This document shows, piece by piece, positions 1-8,579 of a stretch of 64,000 bases of DNA. Numbering within the stretch: position 1 is the stretch's first letter; every line of letters begins with the position of its first letter. Position numbers and translations under genes: made by a program. Source of the stretch: CAZDKK01 sp964506245 (GTDB lineage Bacteria; Eisenbacteria; RBG-16-71-46; CAIMUX01; WJJG01). The stretch lies in the NCBI GenBank assembly GCA_964506245.1, contig CAZDKK010000016.1, positions 19,296 through 83,295 on the forward strand, given 5' to 3'. The notes beneath the pieces are model-generated. The model was not told the origin of the DNA and made no database searches. It was given only the letters and a program-made list of their open reading frames with translations.

Positions 1-1710
1 ATCGAAGTCGATCTCAAAGCGCCCCCATGTCTCCGGGGGCACGAAGCTCTCCAGCTGATAGGGCGTGCCCGCCAGCGGCCCGTAGGAGCCCGTGCCGGGA
101 TCGTACAGGATTTCGTAGGAGGGAGACTGCAGCATCAGCCGAGCGTGGCCGAAGTTGATCAAGCACCGGGAGAAGTCGACATAGCGCAGGTAGAAGATCA
201 GCGTGTACGGCCTCGTATAGGACACCGGCACGCTGGGGGACTGGGCGAGGGCGAGCGAGCCGCCGGCCGGACTGGCCTGGAGGGCCAGCGAGGGAGGCTC
301 GTCGAAGCCCTCCGAAGAATCGCTGAACGCAACACTTCCCATCACGCCCTGCAGTGTCCACCCGCCCCCGGCCGTTCCGGCGTGGTGATCCTCCCAACTG
401 GAGCAGTTCCCCGTTCTCCACGGATGTCGGATGTAGTAGACATCGCACAGGTCCTCGCGACCGCTCTGGTTCGTCCACACCACGCCGACCCTGTCGCCGG
501 TGTCCTGGCAGGCGATATCGGGGGCCAGGGCGTTGGCGCCGTCCTCGAGACTGCTCAGGGTGGTCGGGGGCCAATCCCAGTTCGATCCCCGGTCAGGGCT
601 CCTCGCCAGCTCGACCTCGTATCCGTCGTAGGCGCTGCCGTGGTCCTCCCAAACGACATAGATGGAGTCCTGCTGGGTGGCAATCGCCGGGTACTGCGAC
701 TTCCAGCTATCGCAGCGGCTCAGGGGAACCTCCGCGTGCCACACGACGCCATCGTCAGACCAGTCGTAGTAGATCTCGCTGAAGCTACCCGTGCGCGCAT
801 CGTCCCAGACCGCATGGAAGCGGCCCTGCGCGTCCACCGCGATGTCGGCCACCCACGAGTCGTAGCCGTCGGCGGCCGAAACGAGCACGGGACCACCCCA
901 GGTGACGCCATCGTCGGTGCTGCGAATGGCATAGACCTCGGCACATGTCCCCAAGAGGTTGGTGAAGAGGACGACGACCTTGTTCTTGTAGACGGCGACC
1001 GCAGGCCAGTGCGCATCGTACGCGGGTTGGACAGGCAGGATGTTGACCGGCTGGGTCGTCTCCATGATCTGATGGTTGTTGCCCATCGTGATCCGGCGAT
1101 AGTAGATCTTCGCCGGCTGGGGATAGGAGTTCTCCCACACGACGTGGGCGTACTTGCTGCTGGTCGAGCCGGCGTACTCGCGGCTGACCCCCACATCGGG
1201 AGCGATGGAGAGGTCGTACCCGTCATTGTCGAGGCGGGTCGTGTTGGTCCAGGCATCCGGGTTGTAGGACATGGGGCTGAAGTAGATGTCCGCGATGTCG
1301 CTGCAGTAGTTGAGGTAGATGTTCCCCTGCTCGCTCCAAACGGCGACGATGCTCGTGTGGTTAGCATAATCCAGGCGCGCTGCCGCGAGATGGGTCGCGG
1401 GCGTGTTGCCTCCCAGCCCGTCACCGATCTTGCAGTCACTCCCTTCGCAGTTGAAGTAGATCCCATCGCTGTTGTACGGCCCCGCCGCTTGACTCCAGAG
1501 CATGAAGGGAAAGCCATAGTCCTCGGTCATGACGGTCACGGCGCCCTTGCCGAGATCGGGCCATTCCTTGCAGAGCGTGCGACTCGTGATCTGGATCTGG
1601 GGACCCGATATCGCCTGCGCAGTTGCTGCGAGGACGGTGGAAACCAAGACGATCGGGATCACAGGTGCAAGCACCCGTGCGCACCACGTTGGGTGAGTGT
1701 TGGCAGACAT
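1..1710 (-). CDS. Secreted BNR/sialidase-like propeller protein, 3' end outside window
   Basis: The frame is open from an ATG, preceded by GGAGGA 11-12 nt upstream, to the window edge (570 codons without a stop). The N-terminus has a hydrophobic export signal ending near ATAQA (residues about 12-32). The body repeats patterns such as IYLNYCSDI, STDDGVTWGGP, VAVDAQGRFHAVWDD and RSPDRGSNWDW. These are the Asp-box/BNR repeats of sialidase-like beta-propellers, which often bind or hydrolyse glycans at the cell surface. No catalytic sialidase residues can be assigned. About residue 420 onward looks like a separate beta-sandwich domain. The C-terminus, where neighbouring secreted proteins carry an FlgD-like tail, lies outside the window. 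Function beyond 'exported propeller' is not established. Confidence 0.8.
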   Translation of the reverse strand, partial: MSANTHPTWCARVLAPVIPIVLVSTVLAATAQAISGPQIQITSRTLCKEWPDLGKGAVTVMTEDYGFPFMLWSQAAGPYNSDGIYFNCEGSDCKIGDGLGGNTPATHLAAARLDYANHTSIVAVWSEQGNIYLNYCSDIADIYFSPMSYNPDAWTNTTRLDNDGYDLSIAPDVGVSREYAGSTSSKYAHVVWENSYPQPAKIYYRRITMGNNHQIMETTQPVNILPVQPAYDAHWPAVAVYKNKVVVLFTNLLGTCAEVYAIRSTDDGVTWGGPVLVSAADGYDSWVADIAVDAQGRFHAVWDDARTGSFSEIYYDWSDDGVVWHAEVPLSRCDSWKSQYPAIATQQDSIYVVWEDHGSAYDGYEVELARSPDRGSNWDWPPTTLSSLEDGANALAPDIACQDTGDRVGVVWTNQSGREDLCDVYYIRHPWRTGNCSSWEDHHAGTAGGGWTLQGVMGSVAFSDSSEGFDEPPSLALQASPAGGSLALAQSPSVPVSYTRPYTLIFYLRYVDFSRCLINFGHARLMLQSPSYEILYDPGTGSYGPLAGTPYQLESFVPPETWGRFEIDFD

Positions 1711-2038
1711 GGCTGCGGTCCTCCATTGACACTCCGGGATCGGATCGGCTCCTCACGGCAAGGGATGCCCGCGGTGACGACCTTCTCCCGACGGCCACGC
1801 CCCTTCGAGCGAGCCCAGCCCGACCGCACTCGCCTAGGGCGGCAGTTCTGCTCGAGGCTGGGGGTCACGGTCTCTGATAGCAGTGTTTCCGCGGAGGGGG
1901 GATTCCATGCAGGGAGGCCCGCTTCGTCCCGTCCGTCCCACACGATGGCGTGATCGCCGCCGCTCCATATCCCACCGCCGATGGCCTGCCCGTGCCTGGG
2001 TGGTGAACCATCCAGCAGCACCGCGCTTGCGATGGGGA
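1711..2038. other. Spacer with no intact gene
   Basis: The stretch lies upstream of the propeller gene and downstream of an RCC1/FlgD remnant. It contains the ribosome-binding region of the propeller gene and, on the minus strand, a decayed FlgD-like fragment listed separately. I see no RNA gene and no convincing promoter. Confidence 0.5.
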
Positions 2039-2042
2039 TCAT
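1866..2042 (-). pseudogene. Decayed FlgD-like C-terminal fragment
   Basis: On the minus strand the conceptual peptide contains GGDHAIVWDGRDEAGLPA, which matches the core of the FlgD-like tails elsewhere in this window (AG.H.V.WDGRD..G.P.). The expected SGVYF.RL strand that should follow is unrecognisable. The fragment is in a different frame from the adjacent RCC1/FlgD remnant, has no plausible start of its own and no gene body. I read it as a remnant of an older secreted-protein gene. Chance similarity is possible because it rests on about 18 residues. Confidence 0.35.
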
Positions 2043-2530
2043 TGCAGCTTCAGAACCCTGCCGTTGCGGGTCACGTCCCCCGCATCCAGGCGTACCAGGT
2101 ACACGGCAGCGGGGGCCGGGTCACCGCGATCATCTCGCCCATTCCACTCGACCTGCTGCGGACCCGCCGACCAAGCATCTCGCCTCAGCGTGCGTACGCA
2201 TCGTCCAGCCAGGTCGTAAACCACGAGCCGTGTCCTCCTGCGCTCGGGCGTGGCGTAGAGGATCCTCGTGCATGTCGTGAAGGGATTGGGGCCGACATCC
2301 AAGGACGGCTGCGGCTTGACGACCGGACCATCCCCGGCGGCCATGGGTTGCCCGACCAGCGCCAGGCGGTGCGTCGGGCCCGTCGCGATGGTCGTGAATG
2401 CTCCGTTCAGATCGGAGATATTGCACTGGCCATACCGAGCATTTCCCCACGCGACGATCGGGCCGTCAGCCTTGAGGCCCAGGCTGTGCCACCCGCCTGC
2501 GGCCACGGCGAATCCTGCGAACTTCCCCAA
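2039..2530 (-). pseudogene. RCC1-repeat protein remnant with FlgD-like tail
   Basis: The 163-residue frame holds one RCC1-type repeat and a partial second (AAGGWHSLGLKADGPIVAWG, then TIATGPTHRLAL), followed by a complete FlgD-like domain (LVVYDLAGRCVRTL, QQVEWNGRDDRG, AVYLVRLDAG). RCC1/BLIP-II-like propellers normally have about seven repeats and a signal peptide. Here everything before the last repeats is missing. The frame is closed by a TGA two codons before the only possible start (TTG), and no ribosome-binding site is evident. The upstream residues in the same frame do not look like RCC1. It is best described as the 3' remnant of a secreted propeller gene. Expression as a short protein is unlikely. 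Confidence 0.6.
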
Positions 2531-2685
2531 CGATCAGGCGAGGCCCCAGATCCATGCTCCGCGCCAGCGGTGCCGGCAGGACCGCACAAGGTCAAGGAGG
2601 GATGGCAGATCCGTGGCGGCATCTCAGGTCGGACCTGTGCTATCTTCCATCACCAGGTTGAGAATCCCATGGAGGATCACGCGCC

Positions 2686-4116
2686 ATGTTCCGGATCGCT
2701 GGGGCTTCGGCCCTCATCTGCGTGCTGGTTTGCCTGCTGCCACCGACCGCGCTGCCGGCCGGCCGCGCGCCCGAGGGCGGCGTCTCCGCCGACCTTGTCC
2801 GCCGCCTGCAGGAGCGGCAGTACACGCCGGCCGAGCAGGCCCTGGCCGACATCGTCGCCAGCGGCGATGTCGAGACCATCGCCCTGAATCGCGCTCGCTT
2901 CCTCGCCCACGACGACTTCGTCAACCATCGCATCAAGACCGGCGACATCACGAACCAGAAGGGCTCGGGGCGCTGCTGGATGTTCGCGGGGTTCAACGTC
3001 CTGCGCCCCCAGGTGATGAAGAAGTACAAGCTGAAGACCTTCGAGTTCTCCGAGAACTACTTGACGTTCTGGGACAAGCTCGAGAAGGCCAACGTCTTCC
3101 TGCAGGGCATGATCGACCTGGCGGACGAGCCGCTGGACGACCGCTACGTGCAGAACCTGCTCGATGATCCTCTCGGCGACGGGGGGTGGTGGACCTATTT
3201 CGTCGACCTCGTCGGCAAATACGGCGTGGTGCCCAAGGAGGCGATGCCCGAGACCTTCAACAGCTCCGCGACCGGCCGCATGAACGGCGTCCTCATTCTC
3301 AAGGTGAAGGAGATGGGGCTCGAGCTGCGCAACCTGGCGCGCGCGGGCGCCGGGCGCGAGGAGCTGCGCGCCAGACGCGAGGCGATGGTGGTCGAAGTCT
3401 ACCGCCTGCTCGTGCTCAACCTCGGCCGGCCGCCGGCGGACTTCGTCTGGCGCTACGAGACGACCGACTCGACGGCGATCGTCACCCACCCGGGCCGCCT
3501 CACGCCCCGCGCCTTTCTGGAGGAGGTGATCGGCGTCGATCTCACCGAATACGTGGCGCTATTCGACTACCCGGGGAAGGCGTACTTTCGCCCCTACGCG
3601 CTGGAATGGAGCCGGAATATCTACGACCGGCCGGATTTCGCGCTGCTCAACGTTCCGATCGACACACTGCGGGCCTGCGTGCTGCGGTCGGTGCTCGACT
3701 CGACCGCGGTCTGGTTTGCCTGCGACGTGGGGCAGGAGAACTACGGCGCCGAAGGGATCTTCGCGCTGGGCATCTTCAACTACGAGCAGATCTACGGCAC
3801 GAGCTTCCGCCTCCCCAGGAAGGACCTGATCGAGCTCGGGCTGACCACGCCCAACCACGCCATGACCTTCGTGGGCGTCGACACGCTGGCGGCGCGGCCC
3901 GTCAAGTGGCTGGTCGAGAACAGCTGGGGAGACGAGCGCGGCGACAAGGGGCGCTGGTACATGTACGAGGATTGGCTCGACCGCTACCTGTTCGGCGCCG
4001 TCATGCACCGGCGGTATGTGTCCGACCGGCTGTGGGAGCTTTCACGCCAGGAGCCGGAGATGCTCCCGCCCTGGGACCCGATGTACGCGTTGAGCCGACT
4101 CGATCGGGCCTTCTAG
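2686..4116 (+). CDS. Exported C1B cysteine aminopeptidase (bleomycin hydrolase/PepC family)
   Basis: The papain-like peptidase has 476 residues and conserves the C1B catalytic set: Cys97 in QKGSGRCWMF, His391 in TPNHAMTFVGV and Asn412 in VENSWGD. Bleomycin hydrolase/PepC enzymes are usually cytoplasmic hexameric aminopeptidases. This one begins with a hydrophobic segment (residues 5-25, ending LPAGRAPEGG) that looks like a signal peptide, so it probably acts in the envelope or outside. The ATG is preceded by GGAGG. The last base pairs form CTAG, shared with the stop of the convergent downstream gene. Family assignment is strong. Location is inferred from the N-terminus. The physiological substrate is unknown, presumably short peptides released by other secreted proteases. 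Confidence 0.9.
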   Translation: MFRIAGASALICVLVCLLPPTALPAGRAPEGGVSADLVRRLQERQYTPAEQALADIVASGDVETIALNRARFLAHDDFVNHRIKTGDITNQKGSGRCWMFAGFNVLRPQVMKKYKLKTFEFSENYLTFWDKLEKANVFLQGMIDLADEPLDDRYVQNLLDDPLGDGGWWTYFVDLVGKYGVVPKEAMPETFNSSATGRMNGVLILKVKEMGLELRNLARAGAGREELRARREAMVVEVYRLLVLNLGRPPADFVWRYETTDSTAIVTHPGRLTPRAFLEEVIGVDLTEYVALFDYPGKAYFRPYALEWSRNIYDRPDFALLNVPIDTLRACVLRSVLDSTAVWFACDVGQENYGAEGIFALGIFNYEQIYGTSFRLPRKDLIELGLTTPNHAMTFVGVDTLAARPVKWLVENSWGDERGDKGRWYMYEDWLDRYLFGAVMHRRYVSDRLWELSRQEPEMLPPWDPMYALSRLDRAF

Positions 4117-4601
4117 GGGTGCACGGGCTCCTCGGTCCGGGCCCGTGCGACCTCGTTCCGCGCGGCCCGGGCCGCTTCTTCGTAGCCCACCGCCGTGTAG
4201 AGGATCGCACGGTCGAAGAAGACCAGCACCTTGTTGTTCAGCTCCAGCGCGCGGCTGAGGTCCAGGGCCGTATCGAGGAAGCCGTCGGACTGCACCTTGA
4301 ACCAGAGCACCCGGCGCGAGATGATGAGTGCGTGGATCACCTCGGACAGGGCGAAACCCTCCGCGTAGCGCTGGCGGCCCAAGGCGACATACTCCCGCGC
4401 GATATCCTTCTTGGTCGTCCGCTCCGAAATCCACTGCCCGAGGTTGTTGTAGACCTTGAACACGCGCGTGTAGAGCTGGCGCTCGTCCCACCGGTGGAAC
4501 GTGGGCGTGTCCGGATGCGTCCGGACAACCTCGAGCCAGCGCCTGGCCAGGGTCTCGGCATTGCGCTCGATGAGATGGACGAGATTCTTGGCAAGATACA
4601 T
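4113..4601 (-). CDS. RsbRD N-terminal-like sensor domain protein
   Basis: The 162-residue protein is mostly helical (NLVHLIERNAETLARRWLEVV; RQLYTRVFKVYNNLGQWI; ALSEVIHALIISRRVLW). It resembles the stand-alone N-terminal domain of RsbR/RsbRD co-antagonists (PF14361-like), a globin-fold-related sensory module. No STAS or kinase output domain is attached, and no sigma-factor partner lies nearby. The start was chosen at ATG 4601 because GGGAGG lies 7 nt upstream. The frame extends farther upstream without a stop, but that part is Arg/Pro/Ala-rich and lacks family similarity. Its stop codon interlocks with the stop of the convergent peptidase gene on CTAG. The role is probably a ligand or stress sensor. 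Confidence in the family is moderate. Confidence 0.65.
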   Translation of the reverse strand: MYLAKNLVHLIERNAETLARRWLEVVRTHPDTPTFHRWDERQLYTRVFKVYNNLGQWISERTTKKDIAREYVALGRQRYAEGFALSEVIHALIISRRVLWFKVQSDGFLDTALDLSRALELNNKVLVFFDRAILYTAVGYEEAARAARNEVARARTEEPVHP

Positions 4602-4957
4602 GGCGCACCTCCCACGGGTTCGGGTGCCGATTGGAGCAGACCCGGAGAGGAGACCTCGGATCGCTCGGGGCGGCCCCGAACTCCAGGCGGCCGGGCGGGC
4701 CTGGGCAGGTCGAGCGGAGGCTTGCGCACGCGGCCGCCGCGAACGTTGGCCGGCGCGGATCACCGGAATCGCATTTCTGTGGCCGGCGACCCTAAAGAAT
4801 TGTGACAGTTGCCACTACGCTTGTCAAGCCGCTCTGGCCAATCCCCGTCGCAAACCGCTATGATCGGTGCTCAACGCGCCGGCTTTGCTCGCTCGCCGCC
4901 GAGGCGGGGGCAGGGCCGGTGGATCACCCCTTCGGCGCGAACCGGGGAGGACAAAGC
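4602..4957. other. Divergent intergenic region
   Basis: The region separates the RsbRD-like gene from dinB-like. The only signals I can support are the two ribosome-binding sites at its ends and a promoter-like pair on the plus strand at 4835-4864. No RNA gene is evident. Confidence 0.5.
4835..4864 (+). promoter_or_regulatory. Sigma70-like promoter of the DinB gene
   Basis: The hexamer TGGCCA and the hexamer TATGAT are separated by 18 nt. TATGAT matches the TATAAT consensus at five positions and lies 94 nt before the start codon. The bases around it, GCTATGATCGG, recur exactly in front of the gene at 46106. Confidence 0.5.
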
Positions 4958-5461
4958 ATGTTCCGTCAGGTGAAAGACTTCCTGGGTGGCTACGATCAGG
5001 CGGTGGCGCGGACGCAGAAGATCTTGGCCGCGCTCGACGACGACACCCTCCACAAGCCGGTCCTCCCAGGCTACCGGACCCTGGGGCAAATCGGCTGGCA
5101 CGTCGTGACCTCGATTCCGGAGATGATGGCCCGCACCGGTCTGGGGCTGACCGGGGTGGACCCCGAGAGCATGCCGCCCAAGACGGCGGCAGCGGTGCAA
5201 GAGGGCTACCGCAAGGTTACGGCGGAGCTGCGCGAGGCGGTCGCGCGCACCTGGAAGGACGAGACGCTGCTCGAGGTGGATGAGATGTACGGCGAGAAGT
5301 GGCCGCGCGGCGTCACGCTGTCCGTGCTCATGGCGCACGAGACCCACCACGTGGGCCAGATGACCGTCCTGCTCCGCCTGGCAGGGCGCAAGGTCCCAGG
5401 CATCATGGGGCCCTCCAAGGAGGAGTGGACGCAGTACGGCATGCAGGCGCCGCCGTACTAG
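4958..5461 (+). CDS. DinB-superfamily metal-binding protein
   Basis: The 167-residue four-helix protein has the DinB-like metal triad: a His in GQIGWHVVTSIPEM and two in MAHETHHVGQM near the C-terminus. DinB/YfiT-type proteins bind a divalent metal and include thiol-dependent S-transferases and stress-induced proteins of unknown substrate. ATG 4958 was chosen over upstream alternatives because GGGGAGG precedes it and the family alignment starts here (FRQVKDFLGGYDQAV). It lies 48 nt before an EamA permease gene and could be cotranscribed with it. The specific reaction cannot be assigned. Confidence 0.85.
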   Translation: MFRQVKDFLGGYDQAVARTQKILAALDDDTLHKPVLPGYRTLGQIGWHVVTSIPEMMARTGLGLTGVDPESMPPKTAAAVQEGYRKVTAELREAVARTWKDETLLEVDEMYGEKWPRGVTLSVLMAHETHHVGQMTVLLRLAGRKVPGIMGPSKEEWTQYGMQAPPY

Positions 5462-5509
5462 AGCTGCCCGCGACGATCAACCTGGGCGGCGCGATGGAAG
5501 GCGAGGCGC

Positions 5510-6361
5510 ATGCACTATCTGCTCCTGGCGATCGTCTGCAGCGCGGCGATCGCACTCGTCTTCCGCTACAGCGAGATCACCGGGCGCAACCGCTACGCGG
5601 TCACCAGCGCCAACTACCTGGCGGCCTGCCTCGTCGCCGCGGCCCTCGCCGCGCGTGCGGCCCGGCCAGCGCCGGACGCGCTCCGCTGGGCGTTGCTGGT
5701 CGGGCTGGGGGCTGGGTTCTTCTTCTTCGCGGCCTTCATCTCCTACCAGGTGAGTGTGCGCCGCCACGGCGTGGGGCTGGCCGGCGCCTTTGCCAAGCTG
5801 GGCATTCTGCTGCCCATGGCGCTGTCGCTGGTGCTGTGGCGCGAACAACCCAGCGCGCTCCAGTGGCTGGGCATCGCCCTGGCGTGCATGGCGATCGTCG
5901 CGGTCAACCTGCCTGCCGCAAGAGGCGGGGAGAAGGCGAGCCTGCGCCGCGCCCTGCGACCCGCCTTGCTCCTGCTCTTCCTCTTCGGTGGAATCGCGGA
6001 GTTCAGCAACAAGGTCTTCCAGCGCCACGGGCTGCCCGAGGCGAAGTCGATCTTCCTGCTGGCCACCTTCGCGGTGGCCTTCCTCTTCAGTCTTGGCGCC
6101 CTGGCGCGCGCCCGCCGGCCAGTCCGCGCGGGCGACGCGCTGGTGGGCGTGGCGGTCGGCATTCCGAACCTGTTCTCTTCCTTCTTCCTGATCCTGGCTC
6201 TGGACCGGATGCCGGCGGCGGTCGCGTTTCCGGCTTACGGCGCGGGCACGATTCTGATCCTCGCCCTGGCGGGTGCCGGGCTCTTCCGCGAGCGGCTGTC
6301 AGGACGTGAGTGGCTGGCCATGGCGATGATCACCGCCGCCCTGGTCCTGATCAACCTCTAG
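5510..6361 (+). CDS. EamA/DMT-superfamily permease
   Basis: The 283-residue protein has about ten hydrophobic segments in two repeats, the architecture of drug/metabolite transporters. The second half contains a typical EamA end: PAYGAGTILILALAGAGLF.ERL...EW, then a last membrane helix. Such permeases export amino acids or other metabolites, but the substrate cannot be read from sequence. The start follows a purine-rich GGAAGGCGAGG. It probably forms a two-gene unit with the upstream DinB gene. Confidence 0.85.
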   Translation: MHYLLLAIVCSAAIALVFRYSEITGRNRYAVTSANYLAACLVAAALAARAARPAPDALRWALLVGLGAGFFFFAAFISYQVSVRRHGVGLAGAFAKLGILLPMALSLVLWREQPSALQWLGIALACMAIVAVNLPAARGGEKASLRRALRPALLLLFLFGGIAEFSNKVFQRHGLPEAKSIFLLATFAVAFLFSLGALARARRPVRAGDALVGVAVGIPNLFSSFFLILALDRMPAAVAFPAYGAGTILILALAGAGLFRERLSGREWLAMAMITAALVLINL

Positions 6362-6642
6362 CGGCCGCGACCCGGGGGCAGGCTGATCCCCGCCATGCGC
6401 GGGCCGAGTCGGGCCGCGCGCCAAAGGTCGTGCGCAGCGCCGAAAGCGATCCGCTGACCGAGATGAGCCAGGCAGACTCCCCGCGATTCCGCGCAGGCAA
6501 TGCTCAAGCGCCGCCGGCCGGAGCCGAACACGAGCCGTGCGTCCCCGATTCCCGGGTGCGACCGCTGCCGCATCGCCGCGACCCGCGCCGTGTTGCGAGA
6601 GGGGCGGTTGTGCTTGGGGCGCTTCGAATCCGGAGGTGTACG

Positions 6643-6945
6643 ATGGGTGCGCCAGAGGTCTCGCCCGAAGGGCGGGGCAGTCCCGACGTCGAGCAGGGAC
6701 TGCGACTCAAGCTGATCGAGTTCGGCCGGGACAAACGCTCGGCGGTCGAGGACACGCTCCTGGCCATCCTCATCCGCGTCCCGGCCTACCGCCCGCCCAC
6801 GGGCGCGGACGCCGGCGGGGTGCCGGCGCACGACGAGCTCTGGCCCGCACGGGGACCGAAGGGGCCGCTCGACCTGCTGGCCGACGATCTGGCTGCGCGC
6901 GCGTGCCGTTCTCTCTCCACGGGCGAGGAGCGCCGGGCCGCCTAG
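6643..6945 (+). CDS. Hypothetical 100-residue protein
   Basis: A short frame starts with ATG behind GGAGG (7 nt spacing). The first half is charged and probably helical (VEQGLRLKLIEFGRDKRSAVEDTLLAILIRV). A Pro/Gly-rich segment follows and then a second short helix (LDLLADDLAARACRSL). No known family, signal peptide or membrane segment is recognised. The Shine-Dalgarno and spacing make expression plausible, but no homology supports it. About 280 nt upstream of it show no gene. Confidence 0.5.
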   Translation: MGAPEVSPEGRGSPDVEQGLRLKLIEFGRDKRSAVEDTLLAILIRVPAYRPPTGADAGGVPAHDELWPARGPKGPLDLLADDLAARACRSLSTGEERRAA

Positions 6946-6975
6946 ACCCCACCGCGTCCGCTGCCCGGACTTCCC

Positions 6976-7005
6976 TGGCCCATCCCTCCGCACTCGTTGT
7001 ATAGT
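6976..7005 (+). promoter_or_regulatory. Sigma70-like promoter of the pepD-like gene
   Basis: TGGCCC and TATAGT are separated by 18 nt. TATAGT matches the -10 consensus at five of six positions and lies 70 nt before the start codon. The -35 match is weak (three of six). Confidence 0.45.
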
Positions 7006-7074
7006 GATCCCTTGCCCTTCGGCCGGGATTGCCGGCCGTGTGGATGCAGATCCGGACAGTGGAGGAGGAGCGGC

Positions 7075-8535
7075 ATGTCCAGCCCCATCGATTCCTTGGA
7101 ACCGCGCGAGGTGTGGCAGTACTTCGATCGCATTCGCCAGATTCCGCACGGCTCCGGCAACGAGAAGGCCCTGGGCGAGGCCATCATGGTGTGGGCCGCG
7201 GAGAAGGGGCGCGAGGCATTCATGGACGCGACCGGCAACGTGGTGGTGCGCGTGCCCGCCACGGCGGGTCTCGAGCGAGCTGCAGGCGTCGTGCTCCAGG
7301 GCCACATGGACATGGTCTGCGAGAAGAACGCCGACAAGACGTTCGACTTCGAGCGCGATGCGATCCAGCTCGTGCGCAAGGGCGACTGGCTTTACGCCGA
7401 CGGCACGACGCTCGGGGCCGACAACGGCCTCGGTCTGGCGACAGCGCTGGCGATGATGGATCTGCCGAAGGCGGTCCACGGCCCGCTCGAGATCCTCGCG
7501 ACCGTCGACGAGGAGCGTGGCCTGGTGGGGGCTCGCAGCCTCGGCGCCGACTTCGTGCAGGGACGCCTGCTGTTCAATGTCGACTCGGAGGAGGACGGGG
7601 TCTTCTACATCGGTTGCGCCGGCGGTCGCGACAGCGAGCTGGCGCTGCCGCTGCGGACGCTGCCCGCCCCCCCGGAGATGCAGGCCCTGAGCCTCGAGGT
7701 CAAAGGGCTGAGGGGTGGCCACTCCGGCCTGGACATCATCCAGAACCGCGGCAACGCGCTACGGCTCCTGGCGCGCGCGCTGCGAGCCGCGAGCCGCAGG
7801 GTGACGGTCATCCTCGCCACGATCGAAGGAGGCGACAAGCACAACGCCATCCCGCGCGAGGCGTCCGCGGTGGCGCTGGTCAAGCCGGAGAGCGAGGGAC
7901 AGCTCCGCCAGATTCTGGCGGCGCAGCTCGTGGGCTTCCGAGAGGAGTTCGCCGGGGCCGAGCCGGACCTGGCGCTCACGGCCGCACCCGCTGTCGCCCC
8001 GGCGCGCGTCATGGACCCCGCCTCGCGCGATAGCGTGCTGCGCCTCATCCTGGGCTTGCCGCACGGCGTGCTGGCGATGATGCGCGACATTCCCGGAAAG
8101 GTCGAGACCTCGAGCAACCTCGCACGCGTACGGACCGAGGGTGATCGGCTGCACATCCTGTGCAGCTCACGCTCGTCGATCGGGTCGGCCACCGAGGGGG
8201 TCGTGGCCCAGATCGAATCCGTGGGGCTGGCGGTCAGGGCGGAGGTGAAGCTGCACGAGGGCTACCCCGGCTGGAAACCGAACCTCGCCTCGCCGATGAT
8301 GGCCAAGGCCCGCGAGGTGTGGCGGGCGGTCCATGGCGCGGAGCCCAAGTTCGAGGTCGTTCACGCCGGGCTCGAGTGCGGCATCATCGGGGAGCGCTAT
8401 CCGGGGATGGACATGATCTCGTTGGGACCGACGATCGAGCACCCCCACTCGCCGGACGAGCGCACGTTCATCCCGGCGGCGGGGAGGTTCTTCGAGTTCA
8501 CGCAGGCGTTTCTGGTGGCTCTGGCGCGGGCGTAG
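7075..8535 (+). CDS. pepD: Cytosolic beta-Ala-His/nonspecific dipeptidase, PepD (M20 family)
   Basis: The 486-residue M20C metallopeptidase hydrolyses Xaa-His and other dipeptides in the cytoplasm. Visible di-zinc motifs are GHMDMVC (first His/Asp), GADNGLG (bridging Asp), DEERG (general base and metal Glu) and the C-terminal HPHSPDER-like segment with its His (EHPHSPDERTF). Length is typical for PepD (about 485). The ATG is preceded by GGAGGAGGAG and matches the family N-terminus (LEPREVWQYFDRIRQIPHGSGNE). No signal peptide is seen, unlike the exported C1B peptidase upstream. The assignment is secure. Confidence 0.93.
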   Translation: MSSPIDSLEPREVWQYFDRIRQIPHGSGNEKALGEAIMVWAAEKGREAFMDATGNVVVRVPATAGLERAAGVVLQGHMDMVCEKNADKTFDFERDAIQLVRKGDWLYADGTTLGADNGLGLATALAMMDLPKAVHGPLEILATVDEERGLVGARSLGADFVQGRLLFNVDSEEDGVFYIGCAGGRDSELALPLRTLPAPPEMQALSLEVKGLRGGHSGLDIIQNRGNALRLLARALRAASRRVTVILATIEGGDKHNAIPREASAVALVKPESEGQLRQILAAQLVGFREEFAGAEPDLALTAAPAVAPARVMDPASRDSVLRLILGLPHGVLAMMRDIPGKVETSSNLARVRTEGDRLHILCSSRSSIGSATEGVVAQIESVGLAVRAEVKLHEGYPGWKPNLASPMMAKAREVWRAVHGAEPKFEVVHAGLECGIIGERYPGMDMISLGPTIEHPHSPDERTFIPAAGRFFEFTQAFLVALARA

Positions 8536-8579
8536 CGACCTTGGGGTCGCCACGCCCAGATGCGTGAGCTTGGTGGGGA

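Noticed and set aside
145..1953. 602-codon plus-strand frame over the first gene
   Set aside because: Low-complexity translation. The minus strand has a signal peptide and Asp-box repeats.
2520..2540. TGA just upstream of the RCC1 remnant as a third selenocysteine codon
   Set aside because: No GGTCT or comparable hairpin lies 15-30 nt downstream, and the residues before the TGA do not continue the RCC1 repeat.
4113..4763. Upstream extension of the RsbRD-like gene to 4763
   Set aside because: The added 54 residues are Arg/Pro/Ala-rich, and a strong ribosome-binding site precedes ATG 4601.
6358..7722. 454-codon minus-strand frame covering the small hypothetical gene and the pepD start
   Set aside because: It is antisense to the M20 catalytic motifs and lacks similarity or a plausible start.
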